Shown: piece by piece, positions 44,252-51,979 of the stretch | How positions within the stretch are numbered: position 1 is the first letter of the stretch | Layout of the letters: the number at the start of each line of letters is the position of its first letter | The notes under the pieces: model-generated | What the model was told of the DNA's origin: nothing | The model's database searches: none | Seen by the model: only the letters and a program-made list of their open reading frames with translations | Translations under genes and position numbers: made by a program | Assembly (NCBI RefSeq): GCF_900103325.1 | Contig: NZ_FMXM01000003.1 | Coordinates: 434,001-498,000 of the forward strand | DNA length: 64,000 bases | From: Mesorhizobium qingshengii | GTDB lineage: Bacteria; Pseudomonadota; Alphaproteobacteria; Rhizobiales; Rhizobiaceae | Reading direction: 5' to 3'

Positions 44252-45190
44252 ATGCAAACCGCAGCCCGACGACCTCGCACCAACCACCTCGATCTGGCGC
44301 AGCGCATCCTCGATGTGGCGCGCCAGCGCGGCTTCGAGCCCGGTGCACGGCTGCCGGAGCAGCAGATCGCCTCATTGTGCAATGTCTCGCGCACGCCGGT
44401 GCGGGCGGCGCTCAGTCTGCTCGCGGACCGGGGCGTCGTGCGCTGGGAGGCGGATTCCGGTTATCATCTGGCCATCGACCTCACCGCGCAGCCGACGATT
44501 GCCGCAGAGCTGCCTGTTACCGAGGAGGACGAGCTGGCCGAAGCGATCCTGCGCGACCGCTCGGCACGGCGGCTGGACCAGACGGTGACCGCCGCGGGGC
44601 TCATGCGGCGGTATAATGCCGAGCGCAAGACGGTACTAAAAGCGCTTAACAAACTGACGGAAGAAAATCTGCTGGACCGTGCACCCGGCCAGTCCTGGCT
44701 TTTCCGCCGCGCGCCTGACGATCCGGAGGCGCAAGGCGAAAGCTATGAATTCCGCTTGCTGATGGAGCCGGCAGCCATCCTGACGCCCGGCTTCCGGCTG
44801 GACGGAGCGCGGGCGGCGGCGCTGCGCCAGGGCATGGAAGCGTTGGCGGCGCTACCGGACTCCGCCTTCGACACGCGCGAGTTCCAGCGGCTCGACATCG
44901 ATTTTCACGGCATGATCGCCGAGGGCTGTGCCAACCGCTTCGTTGCCGATGCGCTGGCGGGTCACCTCAGGCTGCGCCGGCTGCCGGGCATCTATGGCAG
45001 CGTCAATGTCTTTCGCTTGCGGCAATCGCTGCGCGAGCACCTGAACATACTCGACCATCTCGAAAGCCGGCAGTATGAGGTGGCTGCCGACCTGCTTCGC
45101 GTTCACCTGCGGCTTTCCCGCACTCAGCGACCACAAGCGGCCAGCCGCGGGGCCCCCGCGCTGTTCGGCATGATCAGCCGGCCGGAATGA
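44252..45190 (+). CDS. GntR-family transcriptional regulator (FCD type) with a second winged-helix-like segment
   Basis: A 312-residue regulator. The N-terminal winged helix (about 10-75) has LDLAQRILDVARQRGFEPGA, RLPEQQIASLCNVSRTPVRA and LSLLADRGVVRWEADSGY, a GntR fold. A second winged-helix-like stretch (about 105-160) has TVTAAGLMRRYNAERKTVLK and LNKLTEENLLDRAPG. The C-terminal FCD-like domain (about 165-300) has DIDFHGMIAEGCANRFV and LREHLNILDHLESRQYEVAA. It sits at the head of the two divergent arms and is their likely regulator. Start ATG 44252. Confidence 0.85.
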   Translation: MQTAARRPRTNHLDLAQRILDVARQRGFEPGARLPEQQIASLCNVSRTPVRAALSLLADRGVVRWEADSGYHLAIDLTAQPTIAAELPVTEEDELAEAILRDRSARRLDQTVTAAGLMRRYNAERKTVLKALNKLTEENLLDRAPGQSWLFRRAPDDPEAQGESYEFRLLMEPAAILTPGFRLDGARAAALRQGMEALAALPDSAFDTREFQRLDIDFHGMIAEGCANRFVADALAGHLRLRRLPGIYGSVNVFRLRQSLREHLNILDHLESRQYEVAADLLRVHLRLSRTQRPQAASRGAPALFGMISRPE

Positions 45191-45200
45191 CGAGGATTAA

Positions 45201-46484
45201 TTGACGCGTAAAGCCAGCCCGACCATCGCGCTGTTTCCCGAGGCGAGCTTCGGCGCGGCGCTGAATTGCGTCGGCATCGCGCAGGCCTTGCGTGCGAGGG
45301 GCGCCCGGCCGGTGTTCATCTGCCATGCCGGCTTCTCCGGCGTCTTTGCCGACTACGGCTTTCAGGAATACCAGTTGCCGACCGACGAGCCGCTGAGCGA
45401 CAGCGAGCGCCAGAGCTACTGGCAGGCCTTCGTGCGCCGGCACCTGCCGCATTTCAGGCTGAGCCCGATCGACCAGCTGGAAACCTATGTCGCGCCGACC
45501 TGGCAGGCGATCGTCGATACCGCGGTCAATGCCGAGGCGCCGCTGCGCCAATTGCTGGCGCGGCTGAAGCCGGACGCGGTGGTGCTCGACAATGTCATCA
45601 TGTTCCCGGCGATAGAAACCGCGGGCTGTCCCTGGGTGCGCGTCGTCTCCTGCGCCGAGACGGAATTGCCTGACGCCAATGTGCCCCCCTATCTCTCGGG
45701 GCTTGGCACAGACGATCCGCAACGCGCGGCGTTCGAGGCCCGCTATCTCTCGGCTTCGGCGCCGGCGCACGACCGATTCAACCGTTTTCGCGTCGACGCC
45801 GGCCTGGCCCCATTGCCGAAGGGTCTGTTCCTGGAAACCTCGCCGGACCTCAACCTCCTGCTGACACCGTCGATCGTGCGCCGCGAGCGGGCCGAGCCGC
45901 TCGACCCGGCCCGCTTCGTCTATCTCGAAGGCTGCGTGCGTTCGGAAGGGCCGTTCGAGGTGCCGGTGTTCCCACGCAACGATGGGCCGTTGGTCTATAT
46001 GAGCTTCGGCAGCCTCGGCGCCATGGATGTCGGACTGATCCAGCGCATGCTGGCCGTCTTCGACAGGCTGCCGGCGCGTTTCATCGTCAATGCCGGCGGC
46101 CTGCGCGACGCCTACCGCGCGGTGCCGGACAATGTCTATCTCGACGCCTGGTTTCCGCAGCCCTCGGTGGTGGCGAAGTCGGACCTGTTCATTCACCACG
46201 GCGGCAACAACAGCTTTTGCGAGGCGCTGCGATTCGGCGTGCCTTCGCTGATCATGCCCTATTGCTGGGACGGGCATGACAATGCCCGACGCGCCGAGGA
46301 GACCGGCGTCGGCAACCACATCAGCCGTGATGGCTGGACGGAAGACGTACTTGAGAGAGCCATTCTCGGCCTGCTGGCCGACGATGCGATGCGCGCCCGC
46401 CTCAGGGACAATGCAGCCCAGATGGCGCTGAAACCCGGAACGGACGTGGCCGCGCAAGCCATACTCTCCCTGATACGGACATGA
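45201..46484 (+). CDS. GT1-family glycosyltransferase (UGT/MGT type), copy 2
   Basis: A 427-residue paralogue of 38682-39956. It has IALFPEASFGAALNCVGIAQ, PDAVVLDNVIMFPAIETAG, PLVYMSFGSLGAMDVGLI and LDAWFPQPSVVAKSDLFIHH with GGNNSF. The order of blocks is the same throughout. The start is TTG at 45201 with GAGG 6 bases upstream. It follows the GntR gene by 10 bases and overlaps the glutamine-synthetase-like gene by 4 bases (ATGA), so glycosyl transfer and amine ligation are co-expressed. Confidence 0.87.
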   Translation: MTRKASPTIALFPEASFGAALNCVGIAQALRARGARPVFICHAGFSGVFADYGFQEYQLPTDEPLSDSERQSYWQAFVRRHLPHFRLSPIDQLETYVAPTWQAIVDTAVNAEAPLRQLLARLKPDAVVLDNVIMFPAIETAGCPWVRVVSCAETELPDANVPPYLSGLGTDDPQRAAFEARYLSASAPAHDRFNRFRVDAGLAPLPKGLFLETSPDLNLLLTPSIVRRERAEPLDPARFVYLEGCVRSEGPFEVPVFPRNDGPLVYMSFGSLGAMDVGLIQRMLAVFDRLPARFIVNAGGLRDAYRAVPDNVYLDAWFPQPSVVAKSDLFIHHGGNNSFCEALRFGVPSLIMPYCWDGHDNARRAEETGVGNHISRDGWTEDVLERAILGLLADDAMRARLRDNAAQMALKPGTDVAAQAILSLIRT

Positions 46485-47872
46485 ACGAAATGCCTGACAA
46501 ATACACGACGAATACCGCGACCTTCAACGGCCACGATCCCAAGGCCTGGCTGGCCCAGCACGGCATCAACGAGGTCGAGTGCCTGGTGCCTGACATGAAT
46601 GGCGTGCTGCGCGGCAAGGCGCTGCCGACGGCCAAGTTCCTCAAGGCGCTGGAGGACCGCGCGCTGTATCTGCCGAGCAGCGCCTTCCTGGTTAGCATCG
46701 ACGGCCGCTATTCCGGCTCGATCGATGAGGGCTTTGCCTATTCGGACCCGGACATGCGCATGGTGCCGGATGTCTCGACGCTCTGCCTGGCGCCGGCTGG
46801 GGCTGCGGGCAAGGCCTATGTCTTCGCCGATGCGTTCCATATGGACGACCGGCCATGGATGGCCTCGCCGCGCCATGTGCTGCGGACCGTGCTCGATCTC
46901 TATCGCCAGCGCGGCTGGCGGGCGGTGGTGGCGCCGGAGCTCGAATTCTATCTCACCGCGCCCAATCCCGATCCCGACCAGCCGCTGACCGCGCCGGTCG
47001 GCGCCAATGGCCGCGCCGAGGGTGTGCAGCATCCCTATGACATGGCGGCGCTCGAGGAGTTCGAGCCGGTGCTCCGGCGTATCTATGATTACGCCGCGGC
47101 GGCCGGATTGCCGCTGGACACACTGATCCATGAGTCGGGCACCGCACAGCTGGAAATCAACTTCCTGCATGGCGACGCGCTGCCGCTGGCCGACAAGGTG
47201 CTGCTGTTCAAGCGGCTGACGCGGCAGGCTGCGCAGCAGTGTGGCATGCATGCCACCTTCATGGCCAAGCCCATCGCCGCACAGGCCGGCAGTTCGATGC
47301 ATCTGCACATGTCGGTCATCGACGACGCCGGCAAGACGCTGTTTGCCGGCGGCGACGATGCCGACACCGAGGTGTTCGGCCATTTCATCGGCGGCCTGCA
47401 GAAATATGTCCCCGAGATCATGCCGTTGTTCGCGCCCAACGTGAACTCGTTCCGCCGCATCCGGCCGAACCACAGCGCGCCGGCGAACATCGAGTGGTCG
47501 CACGACAACCGCTCCTGCGGACTGCGCGTGCCGGCCGGTGGCCGCGCCGCAAGACGGGTGGAGAACCGCTTACCGGGTGCCGATTCCAATCCCTATCTGG
47601 CGATCGCCGGCTCGCTGCTCGCCGGCTATCTCGGCGTCGAGCAGAAGCTGGCGCGCTCGGCCGAGGCGTCGGGCAATGCCTACAAGATCAAGAGCACGCT
47701 GCCGAAAACCATGGAGGAGGCGCTGGACCGGTTCGCGGCCTGTGACCCGGTGCGGAAACTGCTCGGCGAGGATTTCTTCCAGACCTATCTGCGCGTCAAG
47801 AGCGTCGAACTCGATCTGTTCCAGAGCGTGGTGACGAGCTGGGAACGCGACCACCTGCTCTTAAAGGTGTGA
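46481..47872 (+). CDS. Glutamine synthetase-family protein, gamma-glutamylamine ligase (PuuA-like)
   Basis: A 463-residue GS-fold enzyme. The active-site blocks are VVAPELEFYL and TAQLEINFLHGD (metal glutamates), GSSMHLHMSVID, APNVNSFRRIRPNHSAPANI, NRSCGLRVPAGG and RVENRLPGADSNPYLAIAGS. GS-like enzymes with this pattern attach glutamate to amines (PuuA makes gamma-glutamylputrescine) or act on other amines. Adjacency to an FAD oxidase, an aldehyde dehydrogenase in the same locus and a polyamine-type importer supports an amine ligase over a true glutamine synthetase. Substrate unproven. Confidence 0.87.
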   Translation: MNEMPDKYTTNTATFNGHDPKAWLAQHGINEVECLVPDMNGVLRGKALPTAKFLKALEDRALYLPSSAFLVSIDGRYSGSIDEGFAYSDPDMRMVPDVSTLCLAPAGAAGKAYVFADAFHMDDRPWMASPRHVLRTVLDLYRQRGWRAVVAPELEFYLTAPNPDPDQPLTAPVGANGRAEGVQHPYDMAALEEFEPVLRRIYDYAAAAGLPLDTLIHESGTAQLEINFLHGDALPLADKVLLFKRLTRQAAQQCGMHATFMAKPIAAQAGSSMHLHMSVIDDAGKTLFAGGDDADTEVFGHFIGGLQKYVPEIMPLFAPNVNSFRRIRPNHSAPANIEWSHDNRSCGLRVPAGGRAARRVENRLPGADSNPYLAIAGSLLAGYLGVEQKLARSAEASGNAYKIKSTLPKTMEEALDRFAACDPVRKLLGEDFFQTYLRVKSVELDLFQSVVTSWERDHLLLKV

Positions 47873-47874
47873 TC

Positions 47875-49176
47875 ATGGCCTCAAGTTCAACGGGTTTCAA
47901 TTCGGGTCTCGATATCGGCAAATCCTACTATGTCGCCACCGCCAATCCGGCGCCGGACCATCCGGCTCTTGTCGGCGATGTCGAGGCCGACCTCGTGGTT
48001 GTCGGCGGCGGCTGTACCGGCCTGTCCGCGGCCCTTCACGCCGCCGAGCGCGGGCTGAAGGTGGTGCTGCTCGAAGGCGGCAAGATCGGCTGGGGGGCTT
48101 CCGGCCGCAATGGCGGCCAGATGATCCCCGGCCTGCGCAAGGGCGCCAAGGGCCTGGTCAAGCTCTACGGGCCTGAACGGGCGAAGGTGCTGTTCGATCT
48201 CGCCTTCGAGGCGCGCGGGCTGGTGCTCGACATCATCGAGCGCCATGCCATCGATTGCGACCTGCGGCTGACCGGCCATCTGGTCGGCGCGGTCAACAGC
48301 TCCGATCTCCGGGATCTGGAAGAAGAGGCGAAATGCCTCGAGAGCGTGATGAAATTCCGCGACGTCGAGATCCTGTCGGCGGCGGACGCCCGGACCAAGG
48401 TCGACACGCCCTATCATGGCGCGATGTACGAGCCGCTGGGCGGCCACATGCATCCGCTCAACTACACGCTCGGGCTTGCCCGGGCGGCGGTCGCGGCCGG
48501 CGTCACCATCCATGAGAATTCGGTGGCCACGCGGCTGGAGCGCGAGCCTTCGATCCGGGTATCGACATCAAAGGGTTCGATCAGGGCCAGGCATGTCGTG
48601 CTGGCGGGCGACGCCCTGCTCAATGGGTTGGAGCCGCGCGTCAACAGCCGCATCATGCCGGTCGGCAACTACATCGTCGCCACCGAGCCGCTGGAAGGCA
48701 AGCGCAATGTCATCCCGGCCAATGTCGCGGTGTCCGACACGCGCTTCGTCGTCAACTATTACCGCATGTCGGCCGATGGACGCCTGCTGTTCGGCGGCGG
48801 CGAGCGCTACACGCCGTCGCCGCCGGCCGACATTGCCGGCTTCGTGCGGCCGCACATGGAAGGCACCTTCCCACAGCTCAAGGGCTGCCGCATCGATCAT
48901 GCCTGGGGCGGGCTGGTGTCGGTGACGACGTCGCGGCTGCCGCATGTCGGGCACTATGGCGAGGTCTATTTCGCGCATGGCTATTCCGGCAAGGGCGTCA
49001 TCCTGTCGACGCTGTCGGGCAAGCTCTTGGCCGAAGCGATCACCGGCGATGCTTCACGGCTCGACCTGTTCTCGACGCTCACGCCCATGCCGTTCCCCGG
49101 CGGCACGGCGCTGCGCGGCCCGCTCTACGTGCTCGGCATGCTGTGGTACGCCATGCGGGATCGGATCAAGCATTGA
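47875..49176 (+). CDS. FAD-dependent amine oxidoreductase (PuuB/OrdL-like)
   Basis: A 433-residue DAO-family flavoprotein. N-terminal FAD-binding motif DLVVVGGGCTGLSAALHAAE followed by GGKIGWGASGRNGGQMIPG, the signature of PuuB/OrdL-type oxidases. DALLNGLEPRVNSRIMPVGN, RLLFGGGERYTP and SVTTSRLPHVG lie in the later part. PuuB oxidises gamma-glutamylputrescine to an aldehyde. This one likely handles the product of the upstream ligase. ATG 47875 follows the ligase stop by 2 bases. It is the last gene of the plus arm. Confidence 0.89.
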   Translation: MASSSTGFNSGLDIGKSYYVATANPAPDHPALVGDVEADLVVVGGGCTGLSAALHAAERGLKVVLLEGGKIGWGASGRNGGQMIPGLRKGAKGLVKLYGPERAKVLFDLAFEARGLVLDIIERHAIDCDLRLTGHLVGAVNSSDLRDLEEEAKCLESVMKFRDVEILSAADARTKVDTPYHGAMYEPLGGHMHPLNYTLGLARAAVAAGVTIHENSVATRLEREPSIRVSTSKGSIRARHVVLAGDALLNGLEPRVNSRIMPVGNYIVATEPLEGKRNVIPANVAVSDTRFVVNYYRMSADGRLLFGGGERYTPSPPADIAGFVRPHMEGTFPQLKGCRIDHAWGGLVSVTTSRLPHVGHYGEVYFAHGYSGKGVILSTLSGKLLAEAITGDASRLDLFSTLTPMPFPGGTALRGPLYVLGMLWYAMRDRIKH

Positions 49177-49429
49177 GGGGCACGAGCCTCCGGCTTTGTA
49201 TCAAAGGAAATGCTACGTCGGCGCGGCCCCTCACCTGCCTGCCGGCATCCTCTCCCCGTATAGTGACGGGGAGAGGGGCGCTGTCATCGATGGTTTCGCC
49301 AATCACCAACGGTACAAGAAAAAGCGATGGCGTTGCGGCCAGCCACTTTCTCCCCGTTCCACGGGGAGAAATGCCCGGCAGGGCAATGAGGGGCGGCGCC
49401 GAGGTCACCCACTCAAGCAAAAGGCCTTC
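49177..49429. repeat. Palindromic repeats (CTCTCCCCG type) between convergent genes
   Basis: Between the FAD oxidase end and the IclR gene end. It contains CTCTCCCCGT (49250-49259) / ACGGGGAGAG (49266-49275) and TTTCTCCCCGT (49347-49357) / ACGGGGAGAAA (49361-49371). CCCTCACCTGCCTGCCGGCA before and GCCCGGCAGGGCAATGAGGGG after them form an outer inverted pair. Same family as 41873-41999. Its position between convergent genes lets it serve as a terminator in both directions. No gene was seen. Confidence 0.8.
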
Positions 49430-50200
49430 TTAGACGACGAAGAAATCCTCGATGCGTTGCCTGGCTCCAAGCAGCGCGGGCAGGATTTCCCGTTCCATTT
49501 CCGCGACGGTGAATCGCGCCGACTGGGTCGAGACGTTGATTGCCGCGGCCGTGCTTCCTGAGCCGTCGCGGATCGGCACGGCGATCGAGCGCAGGCCGAG
49601 TTCCAGCTCCTCGTCGACGATGGCAAAGCCGTCCGCCTTCGCCTTGCCGATGACGTCGGCCAGCACATGCCTGTCGGTGATCGTCTTCGGCGTCCGCCGC
49701 TCGATGGTCGCCTGGCTGAGGAACGTGTCGAGTTCCCCCGGCGCTAGTCCGGCCAGCAGGACACGCCCCATCGAGGTGCAATAGGCGGGCAGGCGGGTAC
49801 CGACATCCAGCGACACGCTGAGGATGCGGCGGCCGGGAATGCGGGCGACGTAGACGACATCCTGGCCCGACAGGATGGCAGCCGAACAGGCTTCGTTCAG
49901 CTGTGTAGCCACCGCGCGCATGATCGGCGCGGCGAAGCTCCACAGCGAGCCGCCGCCGAGCCAGGTGCGGGCAACCGTCAGCAGGCGCGGCGACAGCGAA
50001 AACACGCGGCCGGCTTGGGTGGCATAGCCGGTGGCGACAAGCGTCAGCAGAAAGCGGCGGGCGCCGGCACGGGTCAGGCCGGCTTCCTCGGCCATTTCGG
50101 TCAGCGTCATGCCCGAGGGGTGGCGGGCGAGGATTTCCATGACGGCGAGGCCGCGCTCGAGCGAGCCAACATGGTCACGGGAAGCGGTCTCTTCGTCCAT
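49430..50200 (-). CDS. pcaR: IclR-family transcriptional regulator, PcaR/PobR-like
   Basis: A 256-residue regulator. The winged helix (about 10-75) has SLERGLAVMEILARHPSGMT, LTEMAEEAGLTRAGARRFL and LLTLVATGYATQAGRVFSL. The IclR effector domain (about 85-256) has SAAILSGQDVVYVARIPGRR, LPAYCTSMGRVLLAGL and DEELELGLRSIAVPIRD. The PcaR/PobR subgroup activates beta-ketoadipate pathway genes. The divergent position to pcaIJF with palindromes between is the standard layout. Start ATG 50200 follows GGAGG. The name is inferred from family and context. Confidence 0.88.
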   Translation of the reverse strand: MDEETASRDHVGSLERGLAVMEILARHPSGMTLTEMAEEAGLTRAGARRFLLTLVATGYATQAGRVFSLSPRLLTVARTWLGGGSLWSFAAPIMRAVATQLNEACSAAILSGQDVVYVARIPGRRILSVSLDVGTRLPAYCTSMGRVLLAGLAPGELDTFLSQATIERRTPKTITDRHVLADVIGKAKADGFAIVDEELELGLRSIAVPIRDGSGSTAAAINVSTQSARFTVAEMEREILPALLGARQRIEDFFVV

Positions 50201-50272
50201 CGAACCTCCGCGGAAGGTGTTGTCGTCCGGATTGACTCCGCGCCCTCAATCGGCATAAAAGTATCGCATATA

Positions 50273-50295
50273 GAACATATGTTCGCAATACGAAC
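50273..50295. promoter_or_regulatory. Palindromic operator candidate for PcaR in front of pcaIJF
   Basis: Two overlapping palindromes share a half-site: GAACATATGTTC (50273-50284, perfect) and GTTCG-CAATA-CGAAC (50281-50295, perfect arms with a 5-base spacer). They therefore give three alternating half-sites. The position is 23 bases before the pcaI start at 50318 and 72 bases from the pcaR start. PcaR/PcaU/PobR proteins are known to use sites of three related half-repeats, so this fits well. Confidence 0.65.
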
Positions 50296-50317
50296 TTTGA
50301 ATCCCGGAGCACGTTGG

Positions 50318-51175
50318 ATGGTCAAGTTCCTGCCGCTCAAACAGGCCGTCGCGGAGAACCTGAATGATGGCGATACGGTCGCCTTCGAGGGCTTCACCCA
50401 TCTGATCCCGACGGCGGCGGCGCACGAGGCGATCCGCCAGGGTTTTCGCGACCTGACTTTGATCCGCATGACGCCGGACCTGATCTACGACCAGATGATC
50501 GGCATGGGCATGGCGAAGAAGATCGTCTTCTCCTATGTCGGCAACCCCGGCGTCGGCCTGCTGCGGCGCGCCCGCGATGCCATCGAGAACGGGTTTCCGC
50601 GTTCGATCGAGATCGAGGAGCACAGCCACGCCGGCATGGCCAATGCCTATGAGGCTGGTGCGGCCGGCCTGCCCTGCGCGGTGTTTCGCGGCTATCGCGG
50701 TGCCGGCCTTGCGGCGGTCAATCCGAACATCAAGTCGGTCACTTGTCCGTTCACCGGCGAAGTGCTGGCCGCCGTTCCCTCGATCCGGCCTGATGTCACC
50801 TTCATCCATGCGCAGAAGGCCGACCGCAAAGGCAATGTGCTGGTCGAAGGCATCATCGGCATCCAGAAGGAAGCTGTGCTGGCGGCCAGGCGCGCGGTGG
50901 TGACGGTGGAGGAAGTGGTCGACAATTTCGACGATTTGCACCCCAATCTGACCGTCCTGCCGCGCTGGACGATCGCGGCGATTGCCGTCGTGCCCGGCGG
51001 CTCGCATCCGTCCTACGCGCATGGCTATTATGCGCGTGACAACGCCGCCTATCTGGAATGGGACGAGATCGCCGCCGACCGTGAAAAATTCCGGGCGTGG
51101 ATGCAGGCGAACGTGATCGAGAAGAGTGCCGACGATTTCGCGGCCCGGGTCGAGCATCTGAGGAAAGCGGCATGA
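50318..51175 (+). CDS. pcaI: 3-oxoadipate CoA-transferase subunit A
   Basis: A 285-residue alpha subunit of the class I CoA-transferase that moves CoA from succinyl-CoA to beta-ketoadipate. It has NDGDTVAFEGFTHLIPTAAA (the GF.G region of subunit A, here GFTH), VSYVGNPGVGLLRR-type helices, and PDVTFIHAQKADRKGNVLVEG. The start ATG 50318 follows GGAG by 8 bases. Upstream in-frame sequence lies in the promoter region. It overlaps pcaJ by 4 bases (ATGA). Confidence 0.9.
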   Translation: MVKFLPLKQAVAENLNDGDTVAFEGFTHLIPTAAAHEAIRQGFRDLTLIRMTPDLIYDQMIGMGMAKKIVFSYVGNPGVGLLRRARDAIENGFPRSIEIEEHSHAGMANAYEAGAAGLPCAVFRGYRGAGLAAVNPNIKSVTCPFTGEVLAAVPSIRPDVTFIHAQKADRKGNVLVEGIIGIQKEAVLAARRAVVTVEEVVDNFDDLHPNLTVLPRWTIAAIAVVPGGSHPSYAHGYYARDNAAYLEWDEIAADREKFRAWMQANVIEKSADDFAARVEHLRKAA

Positions 51176-51978
51176 GCGACAATCAGAACCCCTTGGGCTT
51201 CACCCCCAACGAGATGATGACGATCGCCGCCAGCCGCGCGCTCCGGAATGACGACGTCTGTTTCGTTGGCATCGGCGCGCCCTCCGCCGCCTGCAATGTG
51301 GCGCGGCTGACGCATGCGCCTGACATCACGCTGATCTACGAGAGCGGCACGATCGGGACCGCACCCGACGTGCTGCCGCTGTCGATCGGCGACGGCGAAT
51401 TGTGCGAAACCGCGGTCACCACCGTCGCGGTGCCGGAAATGTTCCGCTACTGGCTGCAGGGCGGGCGCATCTCGATCGGTTTCCTCGGTGCGGCCCAGCT
51501 CGACAAGTTCGGCAACATCAACACCACCGTCATCGGCGACTATTTCCATCCCAAGACCAGGCTGCCCGGCGGCGGCGGCGCGCCGGAAATCGCGACGTCG
51601 TCGAAGCAGGTCTACATCACCATGGCGCAGACCAAGCGCGGCATGGTCGAGAAGATCGACTTCTTCACCTCCTTTGGCCATGGCGAGGGCGGCGACCATC
51701 GCAAACGCCTGGGCATCGACACTGCTGGCCCGACACTGCTGATCACCGATCTCGCCATCTGGAAGCCGGATCCGGTGACCAAGGAATTCACGGTTGGGTC
51801 GCTGCACCCCGGTGTCACGCGCCAGCAGGTGCAGGAGACCTGTGGCTGGGTCGTTAAGTTCGCCGAGGCGCTTGACGAAACGCCGGCGCCAAGCGAACTC
51901 GAACTCAGGACATTGCGCGACCTGCAGGCCCGCACCAAAGCGGCGCATGAGGGAACCGGAAAAGAGAAAGCTGCCTAG
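51172..51978 (+). CDS. pcaJ: 3-oxoadipate CoA-transferase subunit B
   Basis: A 268-residue beta subunit. The catalytic glutamate lies in LIYESGTIGTAP. CFVGIGAPSAACNVARLTHA, RISIGFLGAAQLDKFGNINT and RLPGGGGAPEIATSS are family segments. The last 30 residues are charged and may form a helix. Start ATG 51172. With PcaI it forms the heteromeric transferase. One base separates it from pcaF. Confidence 0.92.
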   Translation: MSDNQNPLGFTPNEMMTIAASRALRNDDVCFVGIGAPSAACNVARLTHAPDITLIYESGTIGTAPDVLPLSIGDGELCETAVTTVAVPEMFRYWLQGGRISIGFLGAAQLDKFGNINTTVIGDYFHPKTRLPGGGGAPEIATSSKQVYITMAQTKRGMVEKIDFFTSFGHGEGGDHRKRLGIDTAGPTLLITDLAIWKPDPVTKEFTVGSLHPGVTRQQVQETCGWVVKFAEALDETPAPSELELRTLRDLQARTKAAHEGTGKEKAA

Positions 51979-51979
51979 C

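Noticed and set aside
46481..47872. Primary glutamine synthetase (glnA)
   Set aside because: It has the GS-like active site, but neighbours are amine-catabolism genes. No tyrosine adenylylation segment of the NLYDLPPEE type was seen.
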